This document shows positions 17,116 to 27,392 of a stretch of DNA of 64,000 bases, one piece after another. The stretch's first letter is position 1; each line of letters starts with the position of its first letter. The notes below the pieces were generated by a model. The model was not told where the DNA came from. It ran no database searches and worked only from the letters and a program-made list of their open reading frames with translations. This DNA is from Hyphomicrobiales bacterium (GTDB lineage: Bacteria; Pseudomonadota; Alphaproteobacteria; Rhizobiales; Rhizobiaceae). Location: the NCBI GenBank assembly GCA_900473045.1, contig UCKS01000017.1:219324-283323 (forward strand), written 5' to 3'. The translations under genes and the position numbers were made by a program.

Positions 17116-19851
17116 GCCGAACCTTCCGGGCGAGTGCTTCACGCGTATAGGGCTTGGACAGCAATTCGACGCCAGCGTCGAGCCGGCCGCCATGAACTAT
17201 TGAATTTTCCGTGTAGCCTGACGTGAACAAGATGGCCATACCGGGAAACAGGGCTTTGGCCTTTCGGGCGAGTTCCGTGCTGCGCATTGGGCCAGGCATA
17301 ACGACGTCGGTGAAGAGCAGATCGACATGCACGCCGCTGTCGATGATCGTGAATGCGGATTGAGCATCCCGCGCCTTCAGCACGCGATATCCAAGATCAC
17401 CGAGCAGCGCCACCGATGTCTCGCGCACAGCGTCATCGTCCTCGACGACAAGAACTGTTTCCGTACCACCCTTCGTGGGAACAATGGTCATATCGACCAG
17501 ACTGTCCTCGACCTGCATTGTCCGGGGCATGTAAATCTTCATCGTCGTGCCGTGACCAACCTCGCTGTAAATCTTGAGATGGCCGCCGGACTGTTTGAGG
17601 AAGCCATAGACCATCGAAAGCCCGAGACCGCTTCCCTTGCCCTCCCGCTTGGTGCTGAAAAATGGTTCAAGCACGTGTTCGAGGACCTCTGGCGCAATGC
17701 CGGAGCCCGTGTCCGTCACCGCCACCAGCACATACTGTCCAGGTCGAACATCATCGTGAGAGCGGGCATACTCGTCATCGAGCACGGCGTTTGCCGTTTC
17801 GATCGTCATCCGCCCGTAGCCGTCCATCGCACCCTCCCGTTGATCGCAAGGTTGAGGATCGCATTCTCCAACTGGCTCGGGTCGATCAAAGTGTTCCACA
17901 GTCCACCGGAGATGACGGTCTCGAGTTCGATCTCTTCGCCGAGAGCCCGCCGCAGCATATCGTCCATGTTCTGGATCAGCTTGCGGACATTGACGACTTT
18001 CGGTTCGAGCGGCTGTCGGCGGCCGAATGCCAACAGTTGCGAGGCAAGCTTGGAGCCGCGCGAGACGCCGGCGAGCGCATTTTGAACCTTGAGCTCCGCG
18101 CGCGTGTTTCCGGCGACATCCTTGGACAGGAGCTGGAGATTGCCGCTGACCACCTGAAGGAGGTTGTTAAAATCATGCGCGACGCCGCCCGTCAGATTGC
18201 CCAGCGCTTCCATTTTTTGAGCCTGACGCAGCGCGACTTGCGCAGCCTCGCGCTCCGCAGATTCACGCTCCAGCTGGAGCAGCGTGGCACGCAGCTCCTC
18301 CGTCCTTTGATCAACCCGCTGCTCGAGCGTGTGGTTAAGAGTTTGCAGCTGATCTTCGGCACGTTTTTGATCGGTGACATCGAAGCCATCAACGAAGATG
18401 CCAGCGACGTCGTCAGCCTCATCGAAAATCGGTTGGTAGATCAGATTGATGAACCGCTCGTCCGGGTCATCGTCGCCCGTTCGATGGAGCAAGACGGGCA
18501 TGTTACGGCCTACATAGGCCTGACCTGATTCAAACACACCATCCAGCAACTCGAAAAAGCCCTGGCCGGCGACTTCCGGAAGCGCGTCCCGCACGCTCAA
18601 ACCTACAAGCTCGCGATGCCCGACCAGTTGCAGATAGGCGTCGTTCACAAGCTCAAATACGTGATCCGGCCCGCGCAGGATGCACATGAAGCTTGGCGCC
18701 TGCTGGAACAGCCCGTGAAGGCGATCGCGCTCGGCCGTCCGCAATTCGATCTCGGAAACCAGCTGGCGGTTCAGCTGTCCGAGTGCCACGGCTGCCTCAT
18801 CGCGCATTTGGGCGGCTTCTGCCAAGGCGCCGGCACGCCGCCGCTCGGTAGCGAAGGCTTCGGCACTTGCAAGGCGCGACGCGATCTGGCCGACAACCAG
18901 TTTAAAGAAATCCAGATAGTCGTCATTAATGCGGCGGTGAGGGTTGATGCCGCTGACGAGCACGCCTTTTGGTCTGTCTGCCCCTTGTCCGACAAGTGGT
19001 ACGATCGCAGCCTGAATTGCTGGCTTTTGCCATGCACCGGTTGGCACGTCGGCAAAGCCACTGATATCCACCAGCTCTGGAACCTGACGTTTCCAAGGGC
19101 CTTGCAGATCCCAGACACCACCGTTGCTGGCCAATTCGGCTGGAGCCAGAGGATGATCTTCCACTATGCCGTTGGCCCAGACGCGTTTTGCGCTGCCATC
19201 GTCGTTGAAGAGGTAGAGGATGCTGAAGGGGAGGTCCAAACAGTTCTCTGCCAACATCTTAGATGATGCGGTGCAGACATCGTCAGTGCTGTCAGCAATC
19301 GCCAGCGCCGATGCCAGCTGTCGCATAGTGCCCATGCGTCGCTCGCTGATGACCCGTTCTGTTTCTTCTGTCACCGCACAAAACACGCCCTCAACCACAC
19401 CACTGTCGCCGATCAGCGGACTGTAAGAAAACGTGTGATAGGTTTCTTCGGGAAAGCCGTCGCGTTCTAGCAGGAGGAGAAGGGCACGATCCCATGTCGC
19501 CTGACCTGTTTCGTAGACAGTCGCAAGACGGCCTTTTACATCGTCCCAAATCTCGGCCCAAAGGACCTTGGTCGGGACGGCAAGCGCGTTCGGGTGCTTT
19601 TTGCCCAATGTCGGTCGGTATGCATCATTGTAGAAAAAGTTGATATCCGAACCCCATCCGAGCCACATCTCGAAACGGGATGTCAGCAGCAGTCGAAGCG
19701 CCACCTTCAAGGCATCGGGCCAAGCTTCAGGAGGGCCAAGGTTGGTTTTCGACCAGTCGTGCTGGCGCATCATCTGCGCCATTTCGCTGTCCCCGACAAA
19801 GATCTCTCGATAACGCTCAAACGGTTCTGCGGCCATGAGTTCCCATCGCAT
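17072..19851 (-). pseudogene. Hybrid histidine kinase with one frameshift
   Basis: Two overlapping frames form one PAS-GAF-PAS-HisKA-HATPase-REC kinase of about 925 residues. The first part (19851 to about 17830) has PAS-like (about 10-165), GAF (180-330), PAS (380-495), a coiled linker and H559 in VAHDFNNLL, and reaches NLAIN. The second part resumes at MDGYGRMTIETAN and carries TDTGSGI, GSGLGLSMV and a receiver with VVEDDDAVRE, FTDVVMPG and LSKPYT. Comparing the junction with the expected N-box (NLAINARDAMDGYG) shows one missing base around 17829-17831. This is either a real null mutation or a base-call error. An alternative start is the ATG at 19836. Confidence 0.85.
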
Positions 19852-20128
19852 TCCAAAAAGACCACACTTAGGCGGTCAATTACGCTTTTCCAGCCCTAGG
19901 AAGCATGACATTGCGTGCGATTGTAATCTAGAATCGATTGCGCCTCTTGATTTAGCCATTTGAGTCCGAGCACGTTTTCCGAATATCCAAACTATCAGCG
20001 AGCGGCCACGTACACAGGATGAAGGTTCATGTCTGGAAAACCGTCGTTTTCCGGGCTGTTCTTCACAGCAAGACGGACGGCGTCAAAGTAAGTTGGTTGC
20101 GTATCTTTAATGTCGAGGAGACGTTGAT

Positions 20129-21040
20129 TTATGCACCGGGCGAATACCCATTCGCAAATTCGCGTGCAGCTTGAATGAATGCGCTAAAGGCGGCGGGTGG
20201 GTTCTTTCTGCCAGGGTAATACAGCGCAAGCGGTGCCAGGGAAGGTGTCCAATCCTCGAGAACGCGCACTAGCCGACCTGCCGCAATGTCATCGCGCACA
20301 TCCGCCTCCATAACGTATCCGAGCCCAACTCCATTTTGAGCCGCTATCCTGACTAGGCTTGGCTCGTCCAGCGTGATCGAGCCTTTCACATCAATCTGAA
20401 GAGCGTTCCCGTCCTTTTCAAATTTCCAACGCAACAAGGCGTTGTTGGGAAGACGGGCGCGGATGCACCGAAACCGATATAGGTCGGCCGGAACGGCTGG
20501 CGTGCCATGAGTGCGCAGGAAATCCGGCGATGCGACGACTGCATTGCTGCGATCGAGACCGAGTGGCAGAGCGATCATGTCGTTTGGAACCAGATCAACC
20601 GTCCTTAGGCCCAGGTCGAAGCCGGCCGCGACGATGTCGACGAGTTTACCCTCCGTGACCAGATCAACATGCACGCGTGGGTAACGCCGCATGAACGACA
20701 AGATGAGCGGTTCCATTACCTCCCGAGCCGCCGACGCAAATGCGTTGATGCGCAATGTTCCTGTCGGAGTATCCTGAAGCGACTGAGCCGCGAGCATGGC
20801 ATCGTGAATGTCGGTCATTGCCGGTCCAATTCGCTCGACAAAGGTCGTTCCCCCGTCGGTGAGCGAAACGCTGCGCGTCGTCCGGTTGAACAGGCGAACG
20901 CCTAGGCGCTGCTCGAGCTTTGCGATGGCGCTGCTCAATGCGGTCGTGGACATGCCGAGCTCGAGTGCCGCTGCCCGAAACGAGCTCAGGCGGGCAATGC
21001 TGAGAACGGCGTCCAGATCGACAAGTAAAGATCGCGTCAT
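20129..21040 (-). CDS. LysR-family transcriptional regulator
   Basis: A 303-residue LysR regulator: winged helix-turn-helix at residues 5-65 ([46 protein letters not shown]), followed by the periplasmic-binding-like effector domain. It is transcribed away from the NTF2-like/SDR gene pair at 21179-22284, the standard arrangement for a LysR protein that controls its divergent neighbour. GAGGGA precedes the ATG. Closest style is the LysR subgroup regulating SDR or quinone oxidoreductase genes; the effector is unknown. Confidence 0.9.
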   Translation of the reverse strand: MTRSLLVDLDAVLSIARLSSFRAAALELGMSTTALSSAIAKLEQRLGVRLFNRTTRSVSLTDGGTTFVERIGPAMTDIHDAMLAAQSLQDTPTGTLRINAFASAAREVMEPLILSFMRRYPRVHVDLVTEGKLVDIVAAGFDLGLRTVDLVPNDMIALPLGLDRSNAVVASPDFLRTHGTPAVPADLYRFRCIRARLPNNALLRWKFEKDGNALQIDVKGSITLDEPSLVRIAAQNGVGLGYVMEADVRDDIAAGRLVRVLEDWTPSLAPLALYYPGRKNPPAAFSAFIQAAREFANGYSPGA

Positions 21041-21178
21041 TATCCCTCTTTTCGAAATTCCTCATCCTGCTTTGTCCTAGTTATCATGTCAATCATTCGG
21101 CCTTAGATTGACCTCGTCGGTCCCAAGAGGGTCGAGCCCGCTGGCGGCAAAGGCTGGAAACATGATTGGAGGACCAAA

Positions 21179-21508
21179 ATGACGATCAAGCTACCCAAGG
21201 CCATCGAAGCCTATTTCGAAGCCGACCGGATACGCAGCCCGGATGCGATCGCTGCCACATTCACAGAAAACGGCATCGCGAAAGACAAAGGCCTTACGCA
21301 CCGAGGCCATGATGCCATCCGCGCATGGATGGCTGATGAAGCTCAGCAATACAGCTACACGGTCGAGCCGTTCCTGATCACTAGTGAAAACGACAAAACC
21401 CTGGTGACGGCCCACGCCCTCGGTAACTTCCCAGGAAGCCCCATCGACCTGCGCTTCTTCTTCGTCCTCGTGAACGACAAGGTCGCCGAACTGGAGATCA
21501 CCGTATGA
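21179..21508 (+). CDS. NTF2-like/SnoaL-type small protein
   Basis: A 109-residue protein of the nuclear-transport-factor-2 fold: an N-terminal helix ([14 protein letters not shown]), the segment [17 protein letters not shown], and a beta-rich C-terminus ending [10 protein letters not shown]. These small cone-shaped domains bind hydrophobic ligands and act as isomerases, cyclases or carriers. It has a GGAGG ribosome site and overlaps the SDR gene by 4 bases (ATGA), so the two are translated together and probably act on the same substrate. No catalytic residues could be assigned. Confidence 0.8.
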   Translation: MTIKLPKAIEAYFEADRIRSPDAIAATFTENGIAKDKGLTHRGHDAIRAWMADEAQQYSYTVEPFLITSENDKTLVTAHALGNFPGSPIDLRFFFVLVNDKVAELEITV

Positions 21509-22284
21509 CACAGTTTCTCACCTTGCAGGGTCGTCGCGCCCTGATCACCGGCGGCACATCGGGCGCCGGCGCTGCAACCGTGACGCTATTCAGGGAGCTT
21601 GGCGCCCGTGTGCTGACCAGCGCTCGCACTAAGCCGGCAGATTTCTCCGGTGCGGCATTCGTTGAAGCTGATCTGACCACATCGACGGGGGTTCAAACCG
21701 TCGTTGACGCGGTGGACCGGCAGCTGGGCGGCCTCGATATTCTTGTGAACATGCTGGGCGGTTCTTCGGCACCTTCTGGCGGCTTTGCTGCGCTCACAGA
21801 CGAGGAGTGGGACAAGGAATTCGACCTCAACTTCTTTCCGGCAGTCAGGCTCGATCGTGCCCTTATCCCCGGCATGCTCGCTCAGGGAAGCGGCGTCGTC
21901 ATCCACGTCACTTCAATCCAAAGAAAACTTCCGCTGCCGGAGGCGACGACCGGTTACGCTTCGGCCAAGGGAGCCCTCAACACCTACAGCAAGAGTATCT
22001 CCAAAGAGGTGTCTCCAAAGGGGGTGCGGGTGGTACGGGTTTCTCCCGGCTGGATCGCTGATCCAGGGGCCAACGGTCTAGCCTTACGCATCGCCGAGGA
22101 AGCGGGCATCGAGTACGACGCCGCAGTGCAGGTGATCATGAACTCACTGGGCGGCATACCGCTCGGACGACCGGCCGCGCCGGAAGAGGTCGCAGACCTG
22201 ATCGCGTTCCTTGCCTCGGATCGAGCAGCGTCTATTACCGGCACCGAGCATGTGATCGACGGCGGGACTGTTCCGACCGCTTGA
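21505..22284 (+). CDS. Short-chain dehydrogenase/reductase
   Basis: A 259-residue classical SDR. The cofactor motif TGGTSGAG (15-22), NMLGG (the NNAG equivalent), the catalytic Ser in HVTSIQR, and Tyr/Lys in [11 protein letters not shown] are present, with the late VSPGWI and the C-terminal GTEHVIDGG typical of the family. It is likely NAD(P)-dependent and acts on an alcohol or ketone that is not predictable. Operon with the NTF2-like gene (4-base overlap) and under probable control of the divergent LysR. Confidence 0.9.
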   Translation: MTQFLTLQGRRALITGGTSGAGAATVTLFRELGARVLTSARTKPADFSGAAFVEADLTTSTGVQTVVDAVDRQLGGLDILVNMLGGSSAPSGGFAALTDEEWDKEFDLNFFPAVRLDRALIPGMLAQGSGVVIHVTSIQRKLPLPEATTGYASAKGALNTYSKSISKEVSPKGVRVVRVSPGWIADPGANGLALRIAEEAGIEYDAAVQVIMNSLGGIPLGRPAAPEEVADLIAFLASDRAASITGTEHVIDGGTVPTA

Positions 22285-22313
22285 GCATTTAGGCTATCTA
22301 ATCCCATCGCAGA

Positions 22314-22781
22314 TCAGGCGGGTGCATCCCACCCGCCGATCTGGGAGTAGATCGCGTCACGCAGATGCCGCACGTCGCGGTTCAAGGCAGCGAGTTCCGG
22401 CGCTGTCTGGGTCGAGGCTGCAAGCAAGGTGTCGCTGAGGCAGCCAGCTTTGTGTTGCAACGCACGACCCTGATCTGTCAGCCCAACCAGTACCTGTCGT
22501 TCGTTGTTCAGGTTGCGTGTCCGACGTAAGTGTCCGGCTGTCTCCAGGCGCTTCAAAAGTGGCGTGAGCGTGCTGGACTCGAGAGCAAGCCGATCGGCGA
22601 TAGAACCCACGGTTTGCTCGTCTTCCGCCCAGAGAACATTCAGGACGAGATACTGCGGATAGGTCAGCTCAAGCTCGTCGAGAACGGGTTTGTAAGCGCG
22701 CTGAACGGCGATGCCGGCAGTGTAGATCGCATAGCAAAGCTGGTCGCGCAGAGGTGGGGGATCGTTATGGCGTTGGGTCAT
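22314..22781 (-). CDS. ohrR: OhrR-type peroxide-sensing MarR regulator
   Basis: A 155-residue MarR-family regulator with OhrR hallmarks: Cys16 in DQLCYAIY (the organic-peroxide-reactive Cys), LTYPQYLVLNVLW, and the winged helix LALESSTLTPLLKRLE with the wing NERQVLV. OhrR represses its target until an organic hydroperoxide oxidises the Cys. The usual partner is the peroxidase Ohr; here the divergent gene is an exported alpha/beta hydrolase, which is unusual. Repeats of TATTGCGATA in the shared promoter are probable operators. Confidence 0.88.
   Translation of the reverse strand: MTQRHNDPPPLRDQLCYAIYTAGIAVQRAYKPVLDELELTYPQYLVLNVLWAEDEQTVGSIADRLALESSTLTPLLKRLETAGHLRRTRNLNNERQVLVGLTDQGRALQHKAGCLSDTLLAASTQTAPELAALNRDVRHLRDAIYSQIGGWDAPA
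22317..22337. terminator. Hairpin at convergent SDR/ohrR junction
   Basis: An 8-bp perfect stem GGCGGGTG/CACCCGCC with a 5-base loop overlaps the last codons of ohrR and lies 33 bases after the SDR stop. There is no T-run, so its role as a terminator is uncertain. Confidence 0.35.
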
Positions 22782-22830
22782 TTTGAACTCCTGTAAACAT
22801 CCATATAATCGAACTTATCTCGAAAACCAA

Positions 22831-22912
22831 TATTGCGATAAGAATCATGTTGACGTACAGGTCCAGATGTGAAATTTTATAGATATCGCAATAATAGTTA
22901 TCGCGACAATAA
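22831..22912. promoter_or_regulatory. Repeated TATTGCGATA operator-like sites (ohrR/hydrolase)
   Basis: TATTGCGATA (22831-22840) is repeated inverted as TATCGCAATA (22884-22893), and a related TTATCGCGACAATAA lies at 22898-22912, just ahead of the hydrolase ribosome site. The spacing of three related sites in one divergent promoter fits repression of both genes by the OhrR-type regulator. Confidence 0.55.
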
Positions 22913-22925
22913 TAAGGAGAAAGCC

Positions 22926-23723
22926 ATGACACGCAAGTCCATCACCACTATTTCGGCGATCGCAGTTGCAGCCACACTGTCGGTTGCGCTACCGGCAGTG
23001 AATGCCGCCGCCATCATTCCTAACGATCAATCCGTACGAAACGTTGTTCTGGTTCACGGCGCGTTTGCAGACGGTTCCGGCTGGAAGGGTGTCTACGAAA
23101 ATCTGACCAAACGCGGCTATCGCGTCTCCATCGTGCAGAACCCGTTGACATCCCTTGCAGACGATGTCGCCGCCACCAAGCGTGCGCTCGAACGACAAGA
23201 TGGTCCTGTCATTCTCGTTGGCCATTCCTGGGGTGGCACGGTCATCACGGAGGCTGGCATTGATGAGAAGGTTGCAGGCCTCGTCTACGTCTCCGCGATC
23301 TCCCCCGATGCCGGAGAGACGACGGCTCAGCAATACGAAGGCTTTGCACCAGCTTCTGAATTCGTCATCGAGACCACTAAGGATGGTTTTGGCTATGTCA
23401 GCCCGGAAAAGTTCAAGGCGGGTTTCGCGCATGATGGCAGCGACGCCGATGTTGCGTTCATGAGGGACGCGCAGGTTCCGATCAACATGTCGGCGTTCGG
23501 CACAAAGCTCGAAAATGCCGCCTGGCGCACCAAACCCAGCTGGGCCGTTATTGCCACCGAAGACAAGGCCTTCGATCAGGCGATGCTGATCCACATGGCT
23601 GAGCGCATCAAGGCTAAGATCACCAAGGTTTCGGCAAGCCACGCCCTGTTCATGACGCAGCCGGCGGTCATCTCCGACACCATTGATCAGGCCGCCAAGG
23701 CCGCGTCGGCGAAAAAGCAATGA
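22926..23723 (+). CDS. Exported alpha/beta hydrolase
   Basis: A 265-residue hydrolase with a Sec signal peptide (basic MTRKSITT, hydrophobic core, ALPAVNAAA cleavage region). The mature part has LVHGAFADGSGW (oxyanion region), the nucleophile elbow LVGHSWGG, and a C-terminal SASHALFMTQP His segment, as in the periplasmic EstC/salicylate-esterase-like hydrolases of Rhizobiales. The ATG at 22926 follows AAGGAG; an upstream in-frame ATG at 22869 would run through the operator sites and destroy the signal peptide. It is divergent from ohrR and probably induced by organic peroxides. Confidence 0.87.
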   Translation: MTRKSITTISAIAVAATLSVALPAVNAAAIIPNDQSVRNVVLVHGAFADGSGWKGVYENLTKRGYRVSIVQNPLTSLADDVAATKRALERQDGPVILVGHSWGGTVITEAGIDEKVAGLVYVSAISPDAGETTAQQYEGFAPASEFVIETTKDGFGYVSPEKFKAGFAHDGSDADVAFMRDAQVPINMSAFGTKLENAAWRTKPSWAVIATEDKAFDQAMLIHMAERIKAKITKVSASHALFMTQPAVISDTIDQAAKAASAKKQ

Positions 23724-23732
23724 TCGACTTCG

Positions 23733-23766
23733 CGTCATCGGGAAGGTCGAGACCCTCCCGATGACG
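23733..23766 (+). terminator. Strong hairpin after the exported hydrolase
   Basis: An 11-bp perfect stem CGTCATCGGGA/TCCCGATGACG with a 12-base loop begins 10 bases after the stop codon. It has only a short A/T-rich tail, so it may act as a terminator or 3' stabiliser. Confidence 0.6.
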
Positions 23767-23911
23767 CTTAAACAAATCTGTTAAATAGACCGCAGGCCCG
23801 AGCGAAATGACGGAAGGGCGTCGGATCCTCCCAGGATCCATGAGCAATTGCTCGTCTCTCGCGACCACGACTTCAGCAAATTTACCAGAATTAATTCACG
23901 GAGGAACTGAC

Positions 23912-25543
23912 GTGAAACTGTATACCCATGACAAAAATGGACCCGAAACCACGTCTCACCCGCATGACGAAGTCGGTGATGTCTACGACTTCATCGTATG
24001 CGGCGCAGGCTCTAGCGGCTCGGTTGTCGCAGCGCGGCTGGCGGAGGATGGAAACGCGGCCGTTCTGTTGATTGAAGCGGGCGGAGGTGATGAATCCGAG
24101 ACCGTATCCAACCCTGCGCAATGGCCACTCAATTTCGGATCGAGCCGGGACTGGGGCTTTGTTGGACAGCCGACACCTGGCCTGGAAGGCCGACGACTTC
24201 CTCTCAGCATGGGCAAAGGACTTGGCGGCGGTTCGAGCATCAACGTCATGGTGTGGGCCAGGGGACATAAGGAGGACTGGAACCACTTTGCGGCAGAGGC
24301 CGGGGACGACGCCTGGGACTATCAATCGATCCTTGGCTACTATCGTCGGATCGAAAACTGGCAAGGTGCTCCAGATCCTAATCGTCGCGGGGTAGGTGGG
24401 CCTGCATATGTGGCGCAGCCTCGGTCTCCCCAGCCCGTGGCGGAAGCGCTTTTGAGCGCCGCGTCAGCGATGGGCATTCCGGTCTTCGATTCGACGAACG
24501 GCGAGATGATGGAGGCCTCTGGCGGCGCATCGATCGCTGAACTACGGATCCGCGAAGGCAAGCGGGAAACCGTGTTTGAATCCTACGTTGATCCGCTGTT
24601 GCCGCGCCCCAATTTGACGGTGATAACCGAGGCGCTGGTGACGCGTCTCATATTCGATGGCAACCGGGTGAGAGGAGTTGAAGCTCTAATCGATGGTCGG
24701 CGACGCCAGTTCATGGCGCATTGCGAAACCGTGTTATCGCTGGGGGCGATCAACACGCCGAAAGTCCTGATGCAGTCGGGTATCGGCCCGGAAGACGAGC
24801 TAAAATTGCATGGTCTTCCGGTTGTCCAACATTTGCCGGGTGTCGGTCGCAATCACCAGGATCATCTCGCTTTCGGCTGCACATGGGCCTACCGAAAGCC
24901 GCAAGCAGTCGGCGGTAGCGGATGTGAGGCAAACATCTACTGGAAGAGTGATGCGCGGCTATCCCAGCCGGACATCCTGCAGTGCCAGTTAGAGTTCGCA
25001 GTTCCGTCGCCCCTTGAGACCGGTCTTGAAACGCCAGAGCATGGCTGGACGATGTTCAATGGTCTTGCCCAGCCGAAAAGCCGTGGTCGCTTGCGGCTCT
25101 CTGGTCCTAACATAAACGATCCCCTCCTGATCGACCCGAACTCCCTTAGCGAGCCGGAAGACATGGCCGCCGCTTTGGCCGCAGTCGAGTTGTGTCGTGA
25201 GCTTGGAAACAGCGAGGGCTTTTCCCCGTTGGTGACAGGCGAAACAGCTCCAGGTGCGCGCGATGGATCAGGCATGATCGATTTCATCCGACGCTCGGCC
25301 GTTACCTATTGGCATCAAACCTCCACCGCCAAGATGGGACGCGACAACATGTCGGTCGTCGACAATGAGCTTAAGGTCTATGGCATCGAGGGTCTTCGAA
25401 TTGCGGACGCGTCGATTATGCCGCGGATCACTACCGGCAACACGATGGCGCCCTGTGTTGTCATCGGTGAGCGGGCGGCCGATCTGATCGCAAATTCACA
25501 TGGACTAAGCGCTCAGCGCAAACTCGTCGCTCCGTTTGTCTGA
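23912..25543 (+). CDS. GMC-family flavin oxidoreductase
   Basis: A 543-residue glucose-methanol-choline oxidoreductase. The ADP-binding motif FIVCGAGSSGSVVAARLAED, the first GMC signature GKGLGGGSSINVMVWARG, the second signature GAINTPKVLMQSGIG, and the C-terminal active-site region TYWHQTSTAKMG with the catalytic His are all present. Members oxidise alcohols such as choline, sugars or polyethylene glycols. The start is a GTG at 23912 preceded by GGAGG at 7-base spacing; further upstream in-frame ATGs lack a ribosome site. It stands alone, with a strong terminator after it. Confidence 0.9.
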   Translation: MKLYTHDKNGPETTSHPHDEVGDVYDFIVCGAGSSGSVVAARLAEDGNAAVLLIEAGGGDESETVSNPAQWPLNFGSSRDWGFVGQPTPGLEGRRLPLSMGKGLGGGSSINVMVWARGHKEDWNHFAAEAGDDAWDYQSILGYYRRIENWQGAPDPNRRGVGGPAYVAQPRSPQPVAEALLSAASAMGIPVFDSTNGEMMEASGGASIAELRIREGKRETVFESYVDPLLPRPNLTVITEALVTRLIFDGNRVRGVEALIDGRRRQFMAHCETVLSLGAINTPKVLMQSGIGPEDELKLHGLPVVQHLPGVGRNHQDHLAFGCTWAYRKPQAVGGSGCEANIYWKSDARLSQPDILQCQLEFAVPSPLETGLETPEHGWTMFNGLAQPKSRGRLRLSGPNINDPLLIDPNSLSEPEDMAAALAAVELCRELGNSEGFSPLVTGETAPGARDGSGMIDFIRRSAVTYWHQTSTAKMGRDNMSVVDNELKVYGIEGLRIADASIMPRITTGNTMAPCVVIGERAADLIANSHGLSAQRKLVAPFV

Positions 25544-25557
25544 TCCTGACAGTTGGG

Positions 25558-25592
25558 ACTTAGCGCTTTGTTTTACATAGCGCTAAGTTTTC
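25558..25592 (+). terminator. Rho-independent terminator of the GMC gene
   Basis: The perfect 10-bp stem ACTTAGCGCT/AGCGCTAAGT with an 11-base loop is followed by TTTTC, 15 bases after the stop codon. Confidence 0.8.
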
Positions 25593-25741
25593 TGAACTGG
25601 ACCATCGTGGTTCGTACCCTTTCAAGGCGAAGACGCCGAGCCAAGTAGTTCACGGGATTTCGGCCTTGAGCCGCGAGGAGCCGCCGGTCTGATCCGTAGT
25701 GGAACGCCTCGCCCGCGCCGATCGGACGAGGTGCTTGAAAC

Positions 25742-26587
25742 CTACGGCACCCTGACGGTGACCCGCAAGAACGAGGCGGGGATCGTCGTGGCGTCATTGG
25801 TCCTGGCCTGGTTTTGCCGGTTGAACAGCAGATCAAGCTCATTGTGCAATTCCTCGTCCTTTCCCGTCTTGGCCGCCGCCTCGAAGGCATTCATGGTCGG
25901 ACCATAGAAATTGCGGAACTGTCCGAGGAAATGCGTAGCCGGGCCCGGGTGATTGAATGTGAAAGTATCTTTCTCACAAGTGATGTTACGAGGAGGAATG
26001 CCAGCGGCTTCGAAGCGCTCGATCACATTGGCTTCCACGCCCCAGGTCATCGGACTGACGAAGCCTTCCGGCGGTGGCGGTGAATAGGCCGAGCTGATCC
26101 TGAGTATCTGCGCCACTAGGGTAGGGTCGCCGGGGATCCAGTTTCCCATGACGATCTTGCCGCCGGGCTTGGTAACGCGCACCATTTCTTTCGCTACATC
26201 GCCTGGCCTAGGTGCGAACATAGCGCCGAAGATCGAGATGACGGTGTCGAATCCCCTGTCTTTGAGGTTGACCAGATCGCTCGCGTCGCCCTCTTCAAAG
26301 CGAATGTTGGAAAGCCGTAGGGCCGTGGCACTGGCATTGCCGGCGGCAACAAGATTGCGGGCGATGTCCACGCCCACAACATTTGCGCCGGCCTGCGCTG
26401 CGGGTATCGCCGTCGTACCGTCCCCGCAACCGAGGTCCAGCATCTTTATGCCATTCTCGACGCCGAGCGATTTCACGAGGGCCTCACCGCTCTCGCGCAT
26501 TGCAGCTGCGATACGCGTGAAGTCACCCTTTTCCCAGAGCGCCTTGTTGGCGTTGGGAACGGCAGTGGTGGTCAGATTGGCATCCAT
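25742..26587 (-). CDS. SAM-dependent methyltransferase
   Basis: A 281-residue class I methyltransferase. Motif I is MLDLGCGDGTTAIPAA (SAM binding), followed by VVGVDIA, FEEGDASDL and FDTVISIFGAMFAPRP (motif IV region), then VTKPGGKIVMGNW. It resembles UbiE-like/methyltransferase-11 proteins that act on small molecules. The ATG at 26585-26587 follows AGGAG; the frame remains open further upstream but without a ribosome site. It is 37 bases downstream of the HxlR regulator, likely the same transcript. The methyl acceptor is unknown. Confidence 0.88.
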   Translation of the reverse strand: MDANLTTTAVPNANKALWEKGDFTRIAAAMRESGEALVKSLGVENGIKMLDLGCGDGTTAIPAAQAGANVVGVDIARNLVAAGNASATALRLSNIRFEEGDASDLVNLKDRGFDTVISIFGAMFAPRPGDVAKEMVRVTKPGGKIVMGNWIPGDPTLVAQILRISSAYSPPPPEGFVSPMTWGVEANVIERFEAAGIPPRNITCEKDTFTFNHPGPATHFLGQFRNFYGPTMNAFEAAAKTGKDEELHNELDLLFNRQNQARTNDATTIPASFLRVTVRVP

Positions 26588-26624
26588 GGGGGTCTCCTTT
26601 CGTGGTTTGAACGAGATCAACCAA

Positions 26625-27392
26625 TCACTGGCTCGACCCGCCAGATAGTGCTGAAAATGGAGCGAACCGATACAGATTGTGAAGCGGCGGCTCTGGCTGG
26701 GCCCGGTGCTCCGGAGCGGCGGCATAGCTGCTACGCACCATCCATGTATCCAGCGTGGCAATCAGCTTGCGGTCGCCGATCAAGACGAGAGAGTTCGCAT
26801 CTATTTCACTGCGCAGAGTTGACCATCCCATCCAGGCTGAGGTCATAGCCTTCAGATCGGCTCTGATAAATAGATCGACGTCGTGGCCTGGATCGAGCAG
26901 GCAGAGATCGACCGGCTGCCCCGGACGGGCCACGAGCCAATAGTGCCGCTCGCTCTCGATCAATTCCGGATAGGTGAACTGGATGACCGTCGTCGTGCCG
27001 CGCGGAAAGGCGTTGGTATCGATCTTCTGGCGCATATTCCACATCAACAAACGCGCATCGAGTTTGTTGAGCGAGACTTCCTTGTCGATATTTCGATGCG
27101 CCCATTTGCCTAAAGCCTGCACCACAGGCTTCAATTCATCGGCCATGGGGGTGGTGGTGTAGCCCGGCTCACCGGCATCACTTATAACACGACGAACCAA
27201 GCCATGGTGTTCCATTTCTTTCAGGCGTTTCGACAGGAGAGTAGGAGAGATACCGGGTACGCCGCGGCGGATCTCGTTGAAGCGCGTAGCGCCGTGCGAC
27301 AGTTCACAGAGGATCAGCAGTGTCCAGCGTGGTTCGATGATGTCGCAAGCTTTGGCCACGGGGCAAAAGCTGTCATAGCAGTCGGAAGACAT
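26625..27392 (-). CDS. HxlR-family winged-helix regulator with C-terminal domain
   Basis: A 255-residue regulator. The first 110 residues form an HxlR winged helix: CPVAKACDIIEPRWTLLIL, then GVPGISPTLLSKRLKEME and GYTTTPMADEL. The remaining about 140 residues (WSTLRSEIDANSLVLIGDRKL and before) form an SCP2-like ligand pocket seen in longer HxlR proteins. HxlR proteins respond to small reactive molecules, often via Cys; here Cys5, Cys10 and Cys16 sit near the N-terminus. It precedes the methyltransferase gene by 37 bases. Confidence 0.85.
   Translation of the reverse strand: MSSDCYDSFCPVAKACDIIEPRWTLLILCELSHGATRFNEIRRGVPGISPTLLSKRLKEMEHHGLVRRVISDAGEPGYTTTPMADELKPVVQALGKWAHRNIDKEVSLNKLDARLLMWNMRQKIDTNAFPRGTTTVIQFTYPELIESERHYWLVARPGQPVDLCLLDPGHDVDLFIRADLKAMTSAWMGWSTLRSEIDANSLVLIGDRKLIATLDTWMVRSSYAAAPEHRAQPEPPLHNLYRFAPFSALSGGSSQ

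Noticed and set aside
22317..22337. Hairpin as a firm terminator
   Set aside because: It lies within the last ohrR codons and lacks a T-run, so it is listed only at low confidence.
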